Source: Ulva prolifera (Eukaryota > Chlorophyta > Ulvophyceae > Ulvales > Ulvaceae). Taken from it: DNA of 64,000 nt. A program made the position numbers and the translations under genes. The stretch lies in the NCBI GenBank assembly GCA_023078555.1, contig CM041200.1:930001-994000 (forward strand). The letters are read 5' to 3'. This document shows, piece by piece, positions 48,874 through 60,995 of the stretch. Numbering within the stretch: position 1 is the first letter of the stretch; each line of letters starts with the position of its first letter. The notes beneath the pieces were generated by a model. The model had not been told where the DNA came from and did no database searches. It worked only from the letters and a program-made list of their open reading frames with translations.

Positions 48874-49339
48874 CACACTGCGGACTCCTTTCAGCATCAC
48901 GATATGCTTCATGTAGCAGTGCCTGCTCCTGTTAGTTTGAAATATACTTTTGTACTTGACACTACCACTTCATTGCAATGAGGTGCTGTTTGTAACCTGA
49001 CGTTTATGTACTTTTCACCATATGGCTGAGATCTCACGGCAAAAAGGCATCAACATTTTGTCGCCTCTACATGCAATGTGTTGATCTGACAGGCGATGTA
49101 TTGTCCAGTACCATGCTGATATTGCGATTGTCGTTGATGGGGTCATTGATCATGGGAAAGCCCGTTTGGCAGCCTTACTTGAAGAAGGAATGCTCATCCT
49201 TGAACTGTCTCTCCTATTTCACACCTCAAAGTCAAACCTTCAGGCGCTGTTTTCGCATACCCTGCATTTCCAAAGGAGACTTTGGAGACACCGCAGCATC
49301 TGTCCTTAATGTTTGCATCATTGTGCTACACCGTGTGAT
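48874..49339. other. Convergent 3' ends of SRFR1 and the EF-hand gene
   Basis: TGTAA for SRFR1 at 48991-48995. The right part may contain the last short exons of the minus-strand EF-hand gene (a candidate acceptor lies near 49266). A plus-strand open stretch at about 49090-49300 has no domain I recognise. Confidence 0.4.
48991..48995 (+). terminator. TGTAA poly(A)-type signal of SRFR1
   Basis: TGTAA 118 bases after the stop. Confidence 0.45.
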
Positions 49340-50420
49340 CATTACCTGGCTGATTTCATAGCTGTACAAAAAGTTGGCGTAACAGCTCAAAAACTGACCA
49401 AATGAGATCCTCCCTTGCAGAGCACGGTCCACAAACCTCCAATTGACATCAATGTAATTTTTCTGCATGGCTGGGCTCAGCTTGAGGTTCAGTCCATCTA
49501 CTATCTTGGCAAATGCAGCCTTGTTGATCATCCCCGTCGCCTCGGTATCCTCTTTGGAGAATTTGTTGCCAACCTTCAAGTCACCTCTGTTTTGGGGACG
49601 TTTGATGTCGGAATGGATTTACTTGCCGGACAATGATTAGTATGCTCCTGTTCATACCTCACTCATCAGTTTGAACAGTTGAATCCACTCTGCGAGGCTA
49701 AGAAGGCCATCCTGATCTCTATCCGAGTACAAGAAGTTGACTTCCACGAACTGCGAAAACATATCTGGCTGCAGATTCAAACCCCATGTTGATAGACCGC
49801 TGTTCACCTCTGTAGGTGACAGAAAGCCATCCCTGCAATTATCTCCGATGTTCAAATCCATACAGTCTAGCAAGAGACCTTTGTGCTTTATCTTACAGCG
49901 ATATTCCAGCATCCATGCAGCATCCAAGCGTTCGATACATGACGTTGTAATCTTGATTCAGGCACAACATGCCTGTCTTGATCATACTGGAAGAAAAGTG
50001 CTTCTGCCTGAGAGGTGCTGCCAGTCAATATTTGCGAGGTAATCTTGGCCAAATTTCCGGTGCAATTATGCTCTTGTGGTGTCTCTGGCTGCGAGTGGAG
50101 AACTACAGTTCATGCACTGGACCATGGCACCAAATTTGCATGCTTGCAGCAGAAGAGGCTTAAAGTGCACGAGGACGTGCCATTGCATGGCAGAACACCA
50201 AGGATCGCAACAAAGCATGCTTGCCAAATTGTCATAGTCACGTGCTCACCTTCCAAGACACGAGACCGCGTTCACGGACCACACCTCCCGAATTTGAAAG
50301 TTTGGAGCCTGGATCAGACCGCTTCTTGGTGAGTTCGGCAGGTGACACCGGATTTCTCGCACGCGCGTTTCCTTGACCTTGCTGACTGCGGTGGTCCGCT
50401 TTCGAGGACTTGGCACCCAT
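49340..50420 (-). CDS. EF-hand protein with N-myristoylation-type start
   Basis: First exon 50420-50250 starts MGAKSSK (Gly2, Ser/Lys after it: an N-myristoylation-type signal) and is basic and disordered. Later exons carry EF-hands. One ending at donor 49658 has DGFLSPTEV and the canonical 12-residue loop DRDQDGLLSLAE followed by WIQLFKLM. One starting at 49573 has EDTEATGMINKAAF and LQGRISFGQFL, more degenerate loops. At least one exon between 50250 and 49900 is needed, with the suggestive EALFFQYDQDRH, but its boundaries do not resolve. The exon ending at donor 49346 must continue; the stop is probably within the next 180 bases. Likely a membrane-tethered calcium sensor, by inference from motifs. 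No kinase or phosphatase domain is seen. Confidence 0.65.
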
Positions 50421-50949
50421 TCTAGAAGGTCACCTATCCATCACTAACACATCCTCAGCGTTCCTTTCCTTGGTTGATGACGATGTCACCTAAGATGTTG
50501 TACATCAACATGATGTTGCCTGGCCGTTGCTCCGGTGGTCAGCATGACAAATGAAATGCGTCAGATGCGTACGCCACCAAACAACGGGCACAGGCTTCCC
50601 TGTCAAACCAGCTTCTTTTGTATTTCATCACGTTGATGCCATCAAGTTTGCGCGCGCTCGGAGAGGCTTCGCGAGGTTCATACGCCACGCCGTCCCATGC
50701 ATCGTTTCGCTACAGATGTTAAATGGCATGCAGGTCCACATTCTCCGCATGTGCGAATCTCATTTGCGCATATCATGTTCAATAATTTCGGGAGCAGGTG
50801 TCGTCGTGACGTGTCCGTTCACTGCGTTGCCTTCCTGATCGTCTCTTGTAACCGTAAGTCGTTCAGTGCTGGAAGCCTTGCTGATGCTCGCGCGATCACG
50901 TTTTGCAGGTATCCTGAGCCAGATATCAAGCTTTACACAAGCGCGCGAA
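50421..50949. promoter_or_regulatory. Divergent promoter interval, EF-hand gene and BOLA2
   Basis: 529 bases between opposite start codons. No other gene seen. Confidence 0.4.
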
Positions 50950-51281
50950 ATGGCGGTCAGTGCTGCACAGATAGAGGCGAAACTGAAGTCCGAGTTGAAC
51001 GCGGAGAGCGTGGTACGTGCCAAATTGACACGGTCCAGAAACTTTGCGAACTGCAGAAACATTGCGCGTCTAATGAATAGCGTGTGGCGCTGGTACAGGA
51101 TGTTCAAGACACGTCTGGTGGATGTGGAGCCTCATTCACAGTGTCTGTGGTATCACCGAAGTTTGAGGGTATGAAGCTCATTGCGAGGCACAGAGCAATC
51201 AACACGGCTCTGAAGGACGAAATAGCCCAGATACATGCTCTGCAAATAGCTAAGTGTGACGTACCACGTGAAGCAAAGTAA
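50950..51281 (+). CDS. BOLA2: BolA-like protein 2
   Basis: Small protein that with monothiol glutaredoxins binds a [2Fe-2S] cluster and acts in iron handling. Two exons in phase, 50950-51012 (21 codons) and 51099-51281, giving 81 residues. It opens MAVSAAQIEAKLKSEL. The second exon has QDTSGGCGASFTV, with the Cys in the loop used for cluster binding in BOLA2-type proteins, then VVSPKFEGMKLIARHRAIN, the family core, and EIAQIHALQI with the invariant His. No transit peptide, so probably cytosolic or nuclear, unlike BOLA1 or BOLA4. Stop at 51279-51281. Confidence 0.92.
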
Positions 51282-51495
51282 CATTTACTTTCAGCATAAC
51301 TGTTACAGCGGTGGACGATGTAGCCCATTCGAAGCAAATCACAATGTCAACTACTTGCGATCACTCCACCAATTACACGCCTATCTCCTCTTGCCCTGAT
51401 GTTGAATGTACTCTCGCTCACATTCACAGGGTTGTGTGGACAATCACCCATCCTCATGCACTGCCATCCAGACGGCAGCGGAGTGGCAAGCCTCA
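51282..51495. other. Convergent 3' ends of BOLA2 and SBPase
   Basis: 214 bases between stops. A minus-strand TGTAA at 51307-51303 could serve SBPase. Nothing else seen. Confidence 0.5.
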
Positions 51496-52985
51496 CTAGA
51501 GAGCAGCTGCCACGTCAGCAAAACGGGGGCAGTCGCCGTAGAGGTACTTCTCGAAGCGAGCGACCTCTCCCTTGGATCCGTAGCAGATCTGTGTGCGCTG
51601 GTCAATCTCGTTGATTTGCACGTCAAGACCTGACAGTTGCTTGCCGTCGCATGACGACTCACCGCCGGCCTTCTCGACCAGGAGAGCCAGGGGTGCCACC
51701 TCGAACAGAAGGCGCAGCTTCGCCTTGGTGCTGGGGGAGGTCACGTTGGCAAACACTCCTGCACACATGGCGCAGCGTTAACAAACTCTGCATCTGCAAA
51801 GCTCCCATACATGGCCCATTCCAATCAGACAGTTTTCTCGCAACCACGGAGCCATGGCAACCTGCCCCGCATTCCGCTCAGCAGCTGCCACACGATAGCA
51901 CGCTAGATGAAGTCTGCCACCACCCCGCTGAACCACCTGGGCACTCCGAGCAAATGGCAGGCGCATCATGGCAGGCCGCAGCACACCCTTCTCCTTGACG
52001 ATGATCTGGAAGACGTCGGGCACCATGCCTCCGGTGTAGCGCAGGGTGTAGCGCTCGCCGAGCCAGTAGGATACCAGCTTCTCATACTCGGGGTTGTCGA
52101 ACGTCGCGCGCAGGTTGCCGGGCGCGAACAGCTTGCCTTCGCCAATCTCGGTTGTCTCCTTCACATGCACCCACTTGCCGTCGTCCTGGAGCAGGAACTC
52201 CTGGCAGCCGGGGGCGTCCTTCAGCGCGATGCAGAACACGGTGCGCGGGCCGTAGATGCCCATGCCCGCGGCGGCCTGGTCGCGGCCTGTGATGCCGGTG
52301 AGCTTGTCGCCAGGCCACACGCCAAAGATAGTGCCGACGGAGAAGTTTGTGTCGACGATGGAGGAGCCGTCCAGGGGGTCAAAGGCGACGCAGAAGCCCT
52401 CGCCGCCCATGTCGACGGTCTCCGGCACCTCCTCCGAGCATGCATACTTGCACACGCCGGAGTAGCGCAGCGCTTCGAAGAGGAGCTTATCCGCGAGCAT
52501 GTCGACCGCAAGCTGCTCGTCGCCAAAGCTGTTGACGCACGCGGTGCCGGCGCACGACGCGGTGCGCACCTTGAACGCGATCGTGCGAACGGCCTCAGAC
52601 ATCGACATCATCAGCTGCCGCAAGCCGGCGTCAGGGGTGGCCTCGATGAGGTACTCCTCCAGCGAGTCGCCGAGCTGCACCGCAGCATGCCGAGCTTCAG
52701 GAGGCGGGGGTGGGGCGCACACGGCACAGGCACCGCGCTTGCTGGCGCACCTGGTGGTGAGAGAAGGCATATGCGGGCTATGGAGTGAGGCGGCAAGCAG
52801 GGCCGCGGGGGGCCTTTTGCAGGGCTGTGGCGAGATTATGTGGGGCTCACCTTGGCGCTTACAGCGAGGCTGCGGCGGGCGGCAGGGCCACGGGTAGCGG
52901 AGGTCTGCTTCAGGGCGAGGGAGCCGGACGCAAAGGTGGACTTGCGGGCGGAGTGCACTCCACAGGGTGAGAGAGCAGCACGCAT
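51496..52985 (-). CDS. SBP1: Sedoheptulose-1,7-bisphosphatase, chloroplast
   Basis: Calvin-cycle enzyme hydrolysing sedoheptulose-1,7-bisphosphate. Three exons in phase: 52985-52851, 52674-51987 and 51758-51496, giving 361 residues. The first exon is a 45-residue transit peptide (MRAALSPCG...SLAVSAK). The core starts [15 protein letters not shown] and has [18 protein letters not shown], whose two Cys (C-x4-C) are the thioredoxin-regulated pair, then [14 protein letters not shown] (metal and phosphate site), [36 protein letters not shown] and [13 protein letters not shown]. The C-x4-C pair and sequence separate it from fructose-1,6-bisphosphatase. Light activation through thioredoxin is expected from the family. 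Confidence 0.96.
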
Positions 52986-54231
52986 CTGCGGATGACAGCA
53001 CTTGTAAGACATCCGGTCAAGCGCTGCAATTGTGACAGTGCTCAGGCATTGGTGCATTGTCCCACACTGAACCAACAGGGCACTAGCACAGTAGCAGTGG
53101 CACCACCACCATGCACGCCTGCCACCTGCAGAGACAGCTGGGGACATAACACCAGGCATGCCTGTATGCAGAGCGAGACATGCCTGCGCAAAGTACCACC
53201 GCTGATGACATGGTGGCATCGAGAGCATTGCTCGAGCTCTTCCAACAAAGAATATGGGCGAGACCCATGAAAACCCGAGGCACGCGACAGTTCAGATGCA
53301 GTGGCCAAGGGCAGGAAAAAAGGTGACATCGAGATATCAATCCCCGCAGAGCCAGGCAGGGGTGTTTGCGCCCGACGGCATTAAAATCGACAGCGAACCG
53401 AGGGGGCACACACGCACGTACACAGACGAACTCTGCAAACAATGATCTGCACTGATTTCGCATGGCCTGGCACAATTGTGAGTCGAGGCTGCGCGCGATG
53501 GCCTCGAACGCCTGCCCAGGCCGGGTACTCCTCGTGCTGATGCGATACCTGAATCGCGTGAATCGCAAGAACTCAAGCAGCAACAGTGATTCGATATGTG
53601 AAACATTTCACGCCATTCATTTAGGAGACTTGCCAATTGTTTAGTTTGGACACGACGCCTAGACACAGTGCACTGGCGGTGTGCAGAGGACGCGATGACT
53701 ACGGACAATACCGATATGAACCCAGCATGACTTGTCACGACAAAGCAGTTCCGATACAAGGAAACCCAGCAGGTTGAGAGCTTCCTTCAAACATCTGACC
53801 CGAGGCATTGCTCTGTGGCCCGCTCCGGGGCAAAGCCGGCCCTGCTAGGGTGGGCGCGTCACGTGCTCACACAACCAGCCCAGAAATGCAAGCGACGGAC
53901 CAGCAAGAGACGAACCGTTACAGGTGTGCGTGTGCAGCCTTTCGCTGGTGTGGAGAAGACGGCGGACATGGTGTCAAGGCGACGATGGTATGGTCAGGTG
54001 AAAGAAATAACGGGCTGCTTCGCACTGCACGACTATCAATGGCTGCCTCGACGCTGGTATGCCTATACCTAAATCCTATTTGTGCTCTGTGATGTGGTGA
54101 CGGGCTGCTCCCTTACCGAATCGAGCAGAGCTGGCTGCTTTGCGCGCGCGGGGCGCGATGATCCCCTGAAGCCATAGTGTATTCCTGTATCTTCTGCTCA
54201 TCTTCTGCTGTATCTTCTTGGAAGCCCTGCC

Positions 54232-54259
54232 TTCAGGAAGCTTCCTGGAGCTTCTAGAA
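54232..54259. promoter_or_regulatory. Six-unit heat-shock-element-like array
   Basis: Triplets TTC, GAA, TTC, GGA, TTC, GAA start at 54232, 54237, 54242, 54247, 54252 and 54257, exactly five bases apart and alternating in orientation, the layout bound by heat-shock factor trimers. One unit (GGA) deviates from GAA. A further TTC at 54215 and GAA at 54221 lie to the left, slightly out of register. The nearest recognised gene is SBPase, whose start is about 1.25 kb to the left and reads away from it. Confidence 0.55.
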
Positions 54260-54458
54260 GTCCGCTTCAGCCTTGTGCCTGAACGACGCACACTGCGAAG
54301 GTAGAGAGGGCCCCGCGTGCAACCGCGGAACAACCGTTGAACGAGATCTCGTGGCTGTTCATGGCAGGTGCCATGCAGTCATGATCAAGCGTTGACAATC
54401 CGGTGCAACGTTGTGTTCAAACTGGTGCTGACTAGCTATCCTGATGAACAGACGAACT

Positions 54459-54483
54459 CCCCCCCCCCCCCCCCCCCCCCCCC
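54459..54483 (+). repeat. Homopolymer run of 25 C
   Basis: Uninterrupted C run (25 G on the minus strand). Confidence 0.95.
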
Positions 54484-56086
54484 AATCCACCTATGCCTTG
54501 GGCCCATACACAAGCTTGACAGAGCACGCCCCCCTGTAGGTCATGAGAGCTCTTGCCTGGAAACTAACAGGACTTCAAAAGACAAACGCTCGCTGTGCAC
54601 AGTCAATGTTTACGCTGCCATGCAGTCAGGCACATGCTCAATGCACTAGTTGCAGGCCACTCCACAGGCCTTGCACAGAGGCTCTGCAGGCTGCGTGGTG
54701 GGGACAGGGATGCACCAGAGTGATCATGAGGGCCGTTGCCGGTGAGCTGGAGAGGGACAGGTGAAGGCGGCAGCAGGTCAGGCAGTGGTTGACGACTGCA
54801 TGTTTTGTGGGGTCACAAGGTACGAGTGTGATTTGTCTGCCAAGCCTCTTCAGCTGTATCTGTATGTGATCCTGCATGTGTGTACGTTGCATGCGTGCGT
54901 GGTCTTGCATGCTGCTTGTGCCATGCATGCACCTGCTCACAGCGGGGTTTGCTCTGTGGCACAAGGACAAAGTCAGAGAGGCAGGTAGCACCACAGGAGG
55001 CACAGAGTGCAGGGCAGTGCATGGTTGTTCACAGGACACAGGACGACTAAACCAATGAACAGGGTTACAGGCAGTCACGATCTGATCTGGGGCCAAGCAT
55101 GTGTACCACATGCTGCTGCTACCCCCAGTGCTTCATACTGCATTCATCCTCTGTCAGCATCCCATCCATGAAGGCATGAACTGCACACCCTGCTGCAACT
55201 CAAGACCCATTCATTCCTGGGGCGAATGCAAGAGCGCGATGTGCATAATTGGGCTGGGACTGCGGTGTCAGCCAGAAGTTTCTTTAGGGAGCCCAGCATG
55301 CAGCAGCTGATTGCATGGGCCCAGCAGTGCATGTAGTTTTTTTTCATACTGATTTCTTCTCCAGTGCTGGTGTCAATGTGTTCCAAAGAACTTGATGGCA
55401 TGGGGATTTCTGTAATGAGGCTGTTCGTCACCACCCATACAACTTTAATTGCCAATTGTATGCCATGGCAGACTGTTGCTGGCTGCACAGCGTAGGCCCT
55501 GTTCCCAAACTGTGTGCGCTGATGCCCTCCTTATCGTCCTCTGCTGCTCCCGACCATTCCTGTGCATCTCTGTCTGAGGCGAGCTGGGATCAGAAGTAGG
55601 GCAAGGCATCTGTAACGCGTGGGTGGGTTTGCAAGGGTTGCAACGGTTGCAGCGTGCACAGCAGTGGGCACACACACACCCCGGACCTCAGCTCAGCTCA
55701 GCCTAGCTCGCGAGGGTTACAGCCAGGCATTGCATGGCAGTACATGTGGGCAGGACAAGCGCAGGGACCCGACCTGACCCCGCACGGTGGGCGGCCCTGG
55801 ACTGCATCTAGCCCCATTGATTTTCTGGTGGGGTGTCACCAGCTGGCCCCCACAGTTCACCATGCCCCTGTGCCCCGCCCCACCTGCTTGCCTGCCTGCA
55901 CCGGTGGCCATTCGACAACAACATCGATGTACATGCTAATCATATGCATACCTTTATCGTTGAGGCAATCCGGACGATGTGTCACCGACAGTGGCCGATG
56001 CGTGTAGTTGTGGTGCAGGGTGCTCGGGTAGCTTGACACCAGGCCGAGTCATAGCGTGGTGGTGGCGGCCTGATCGACTGCACAGG

Positions 56087-56111
56087 CTGCATGCATGCGT
56101 GCATGCATGCT
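56087..56111. repeat. Palindromic GCATGC patch
   Basis: Near-perfect alternating purine-pyrimidine palindrome built of overlapping GCATGC/TGCATG words with a central GCGTGC. It could form a cruciform or Z-DNA. Confidence 0.75.
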
Positions 56112-58801
56112 TGATTGTGACCTGCCTCTGCCGGCAGCCTTTCGTTTGAGCTGAGGATCTGCACAGCTGTTGACGTCAGGTGCGGCGCGCCCCCCTCATG
56201 CTCGATTGCTGAGCATGCAGCGCACTGCTGGCTTGCCCGGTATCGAGTGACCCACCGTGGTATGGCCATTCGCACTCGCCTCGCAGCAGCACGGCCGTGC
56301 ACGGTCGCCGCGGTGTTTGTGGCCAATGCATGCAGTGCTGTGCGCACAATTGCCTTTGCTCTGCGAAGCAAGCACGTTGCGGAACCAGCTTTCTCGATGC
56401 CTGTACATTTTGGGGCGATCAGATCCCGGGGCGTTGAGTAGCCCGCCGCGTTGAATGCTGTCCGTGCGTCCTTGCAGCACTCTCATCGTACTACGAACTG
56501 AGCATGACGCAGTAATGATGCAGATCACGTGGCCTGTGTGCTCTTAGATTATGTGACGCAGCATGCATCATGCCTGTCGACAAGTCGCAACCCTCTAGGC
56601 GCCTTCTCAGTTGACCGCTATTACGTATCGCTGTGCGGCCCGTCGCGGTGCATGTCGAGAGCTCGTCGAGAGCTCAATTGCACACCCCAAGCTATGATCG
56701 TGGCTGTGCATGGGAACGAAGACTCGCCTGTGCATGAGGTAGCGCTAGGAAGGCCGAGCGCACCGGCGCGACGGCCCGGCGTGCAACTGGAAGATATCTT
56801 ATATAGCCAGATAGGGTTGTAAATTGCAGACCACTGCTCGCTGCTGTGCGTTTCCTGGGTTACTAGTTTACGGGATGCGCCGAGGCGATCCAGATCATGT
56901 CCGCAAGTTCGACCTCCGCAGGCCCAGCTGCGCGGTGCCGCTTGCCTGCCCGCTCGCGATCCCCAGCACGCTCTACGTGCCACCCACGGCCGTTCCAGCC
57001 ACGGCAACCGGTGGCCCGGCATATGCGTGGATACACTGCGGATGACGAAGCCATTGCTGCAATTTGTGGCGGCGCTCACTGCATGCAACCGTACCGTCAA
57101 GCGCATCATATGCATGCATCACATGATCATCAAACCGCTGTACACCATGGAGCTCCGCCCCTTGGCCTTTGCATAGCACACAAGCCTTGTACTAGGCAGC
57201 AGACGATTTGATGGGTTAATCGAGGAAGGATGGGAGACGTGTGAGTCGGCGATGACATCCGTGACAGATATTTTTTGCGCATCCCATCTTGTGTTGCTGC
57301 ATTGCGCTTTGCAACAGCTGCTACCGTGATCTGGCGTTGCTGATTGTAATGCGAGATCCAGCTATCACCACATGATCCGAGAGCCGTTGATCAACACTTA
57401 CCTCAGCTACTTTGCTGGCTGTGTTTTGGTGACGTGAATCGAACCAGCTTTCTCGTCGGCCTATGCAATGCTCTGCGGGGTAGAAAGTTCATTGTTTCCC
57501 CGGCCCATCGCCGGAGCAGCAGCGATCAAGCAGTCTTTCGGTACATTTTCGGTGAAGTCATCTGGCTGTCGCGATGACGTGTTTGCAACGGTACGTGTTG
57601 TCGAGCCTTGGAGCATCATCTCGCAAGCGTCACTGTCAACCAGCCATGCCTGCGCTGCCACATCTGCAGTCATACGCGTGCAACCTGCTGCACCATCGCA
57701 GCAAGAGGGTGTCTGCAGTGTGGACGCAGCGGGTCTGTACTCCCGTACATGCGAGGCGTATGCCCTGGGTCTCGGCACACCACCACGCATCGTATCCTGC
57801 GGTGCCTCTCCGTAGCCGTGCGCCGAGCAAGTTCGCTGCTTGACCCAGCCGCAAACACTTGGCTACAACACCAGATATTAATGCCGCTGTGACTGCTGAT
57901 ACCCGTGGCAGCGGCAACGCTGCAAGCAGCTGACTCTCAGTGTTGAGAATTCCAAGTACTGTCCGTACATGTCCTCACCTGGAAATCACGGTAGCAGTTG
58001 GTCGTACGCACGAGCAGACGACGCGCGTCCGACTTGTACTGTTCGAGACATCTCCTATTCACAGCATCACGCCCATACCGGTCTGGTCGGGCGGCCCGGC
58101 GGTGCGAGAGGCGAGGCGTGTTCCTTGTCTGCGATGACGCCGGAGCTGTGCACGACCTGCCATGTCCACACGCGCAGCTGCATGTTCGCCGGCTCGGGGC
58201 TGTACGTGTTCTCAACGCGCTCACATGAAGACTGTTCCTCGATCTACATAGGCCAAGATGCCAATCTGCAATCATATGCACAGTACATGGCGGTGTCGCG
58301 CCTCGTCTCTCGCATCCCCACTGACGTGCATTGCAACACAAGGACCAGCCCTCAAATTGTCAGTCTGAGTGCTGTCTTGCTGGACAACTGCGTGCAGTAC
58401 TAGGGTGTCTTCTGTGGCCGCACATCATATCTCTCTAGAACCCCATGTGCCTCACCGGACGCGTCATGATCAGGTCTGTGGGATTACAGGCTCTTGCACG
58501 CACATCCGTGCTCCTGGTGTCAGAAGACCAGGCTTTGACGGGTGTTACACAACGCGTCTCGTGCAGCAGAGCTCGTCTGTTGCAGCTGCCATGTCGAATG
58601 CGTGGACTGGACTTGAACTGTGTTCAAGTCCCGCACTGACTGGACAGCACATGTCTTGTCATCGTGACGGATGCCACCACCCCACCTCCCCACCTCCACG
58701 CAAGACGTGTGTGTTACGCATCTCAACCTGCTCCGTAGCACGGCTCCTCATCCCATCACGTCACGCATGTGGTGGCTCAGTGCGAGACGGTCGCGGTGTC
58801 G

Positions 58802-60995
58802 ATGCAGGCTCGTGTGGATACGGCAATGTATCGAGCAAGTCAACTGAAGGATTCAACGAGTGAGCAGCAATCCGCTGTGCCAGATGGCGCCAGCGAAGGG
58901 GGCAATCCGGCAGTGCCAGCTGAGCGGGACGGCAGTGCAGTTGAGGCAGAGCAGCCCATTGGCAGCAGTGGTGCAGCACAGCAACAGGAGGGGCAGGGCA
59001 CGCATGAGCAGCCCACGCCCCCCGACCAGGCGGGGAGCGCCGTTGCAGGCGGCACCACATCACAAGACGCTCCAGGCAGTCAGGCGCCAGAGAGACCCCA
59101 GAAGAAAGACGCTTCCGCTTCGAGGGCAGGGAAGCTCGTGTTTGGAGGGCCTTGCGTGCAGTGCGGGGCGACCAGGAGCACGCTCTTCCGCAAATGCAGC
59201 GACGGGCGGCCGCTGTGTAACGCGTGTGGCTTGAGGTACACGCGTAGCCTACAGAAGCACCAGCACGAGCCCTCACCTGGGGAGGCGCCGTCCGCGGCAG
59301 ACCTCGCCGCCAGCCAGCTCGGCGACCCCAGCCTCTCTGCCGCCTCCAAGAAGGCTCGGCGCCCACACACAGACGCGACGCCCAAGACCCGCCGCAAGCT
59401 CCCCCCGGACGAGCTCCGGCGGTGCCAGTTCTGCGCGACCACCACGAGCCCGCAGTGGCGCTACTGCGAGAAGCAGCTCGCGTGCAACGCATGCGCCCTG
59501 CGGAAGCAGCGCCGCGAGGACCGCACCACGCGGGATGCACAGGTGCCGCCACTGCCTCCCGGCACACGGCCGCCCCCCCGCATGCCGCACGGCCTGTCGC
59601 TCCTGCAGTGCTTGTCGCGTCATGCCCTCATGACAGTGCCAGTGTAGCTGGCCGGCTACGTCCCCTCACAATGCCCTTCTCTTTTTTCTCCCTTTCGTCT
59701 GGCCATTGCATTGCTGTCGCAGAGCGATTTACAGTGCTACCCGGGTGGCGCTGGCTGCTCCACCATTGCATGGCATGTGAGCCGCGCTTGCACTATTGCT
59801 ACCCTGGTGCCGGCAGGATCAGGAACGCGACTGTGCCAGGCGCCGCTGCCCGCTTGGTGATCGAGTGCCTGCCCAGCTTGGGACACTCCGGCCATGAGGG
59901 GACATGCATGCGGCTGCAGGATGGGGCCACCCGGAAAACAGAGAGGAGGAGCGTGGACCCGGAGCAGCGGGAGGCGGAGGCCGAGGCTGAGCAGGCCGCA
60001 CCAGCTCTGCCACCTGCTGCAGGCGCTGCCGTACAGCCAGCCATTTCAACACAGGCGCCTGCTGCAGGCGCGCCCATTGCAAAAGTCCCCCGGACAGCGG
60101 CCCCGTCAGGTTTGCCCCGCTCCCCCCCATGTAAGCGGCCTCGTCAGCGGTGCGTGTGTGATGTGGCGGGGGGTCGTTGCTGCCCAGTGTAGGCCAGCTT
60201 GCCACCGACAGGCAGAACGGCTCACGAAACTGCAGATCCAAGATGCGCGAGGACTCTACATGACGTGGGAGTGTGGCGTGCAGGAGGTGCATTGGAGCCT
60301 GGCATCGCGTCGTCCCAGGCGCTGCTCGCATGCATCTCGTACTTTGCGTCGTCACTGCCAAGCGCAGCGCCAGGGCCTGCCGCTGGGATAGAGCTTCCCA
60401 TCGCAGACACCAAGCCGACCCTGCCTTCAGGCCAGGGTGCGCCTCCACCCGTGCCACACTGTGCAGATTGGCAGCATGCAGAGCTGCGCCTTGGAGCAAG
60501 GCGCGCTGGTGTTGTTGCCGTGTGGCCGCCTCGCCGCTGTATGGCCTTGCGCCTTCTGGACGAGACGGGAACCCAGCACCGGTGCATGCAGGTGCAACCG
60601 CACAGCTGCAAGACCTGGAAGGCAGGGAAGGCGCAGGGCCCGCATCCGCCGCAGTAGCACCTGTGGCCACGCTTGATGGTTCGGGACCTGCTGGGCGCGT
60701 GGTGGCAGCCGCTCATGATGTCGCGACGGGCGCAACTGCACCCCCGGCTGAGGGCGATCATCCCAGTGCTGAGCAGCCCCCAGATGGCGAGACTGTGCGC
60801 GGGATAGTGGCCTTGCTACAGTCGGGTGGCCTTGTGGCCCCCGCAGAGGCGCGTGCGTACATCACACTGTGGGAGCAGCTGGACGAGTTCCGGCAACGCG
60901 CGGCACGGTACATACTCGTGGACGCTATTCTCTGGAAGCATCAGCCCAACGGGGCTGTGAAGCATATTCGAGCAGTGTTGGCCGACAACAGCTGA
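58802..60995 (+). CDS. GATA-like protein with two divergent zinc fingers
   Basis: Probable DNA-binding regulator. Four exons in phase: 58802-59635, 59920-60109, 60284-60436 and 60592-60995, about 526 residues. After a Gln/Ala/Pro-rich disordered region of about 115 residues, the first finger reads CVQCGATRSTLFRKC...LCNACGLR (C-x2-C-x17-C-x2-C). The usual Trp of GATA fingers is Phe and an extra Cys is present. About 95 residues on, the second reads CQFCATTTSPQWRYC...ACNACALR (C-x2-C-x16-C-x2-C), keeping the Trp. The remainder is disordered, then a helical end (ARAYITLWEQLDEF...IRAVLADNS) of unknown type. If the first intron is not removed, translation would stop at 59647. The start at 58802 is the first in-frame ATG I can support; an upstream exon is possible. 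Confidence 0.75.

Larger units (their letters stand above)
52986..58801. other. Gene-poor 5.8-kb stretch
   Basis: Between SBPase and the GATA-like gene. Frames up to about 165 codons occur on both strands (53083-53583 minus, 57468-57815 plus, 57969-58403 plus), but none has a recognisable domain or clear splice continuation. The interval contains a heat-shock-element array at 54.2 kb, a 25-C run, and a GCATGC palindromic patch near 56.1 kb. Real but unrecognised genes cannot be excluded. Confidence 0.35.

Noticed and set aside
51907-52788. 293-codon plus frame opposite SBPase
   Set aside because: Antisense shadow of the GC-rich SBPase second exon.
53083-53583. 166-codon minus frame upstream of SBPase
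   Set aside because: Cys/Arg-rich mixed translation without a domain; the frame runs through what should be the SBPase promoter.
54076-54333. 85-codon basic minus frame overlapping the HSE array
   Set aside because: The Lys/Arg-rich translation comes largely from the TTC/CTT repeats; no homologue recognised and no promoter logic.
57468-58403. Two plus-strand frames of 115 and 144 codons
   Set aside because: Proteinlike composition, but no domain and no in-phase junction between them; both strands are open here.
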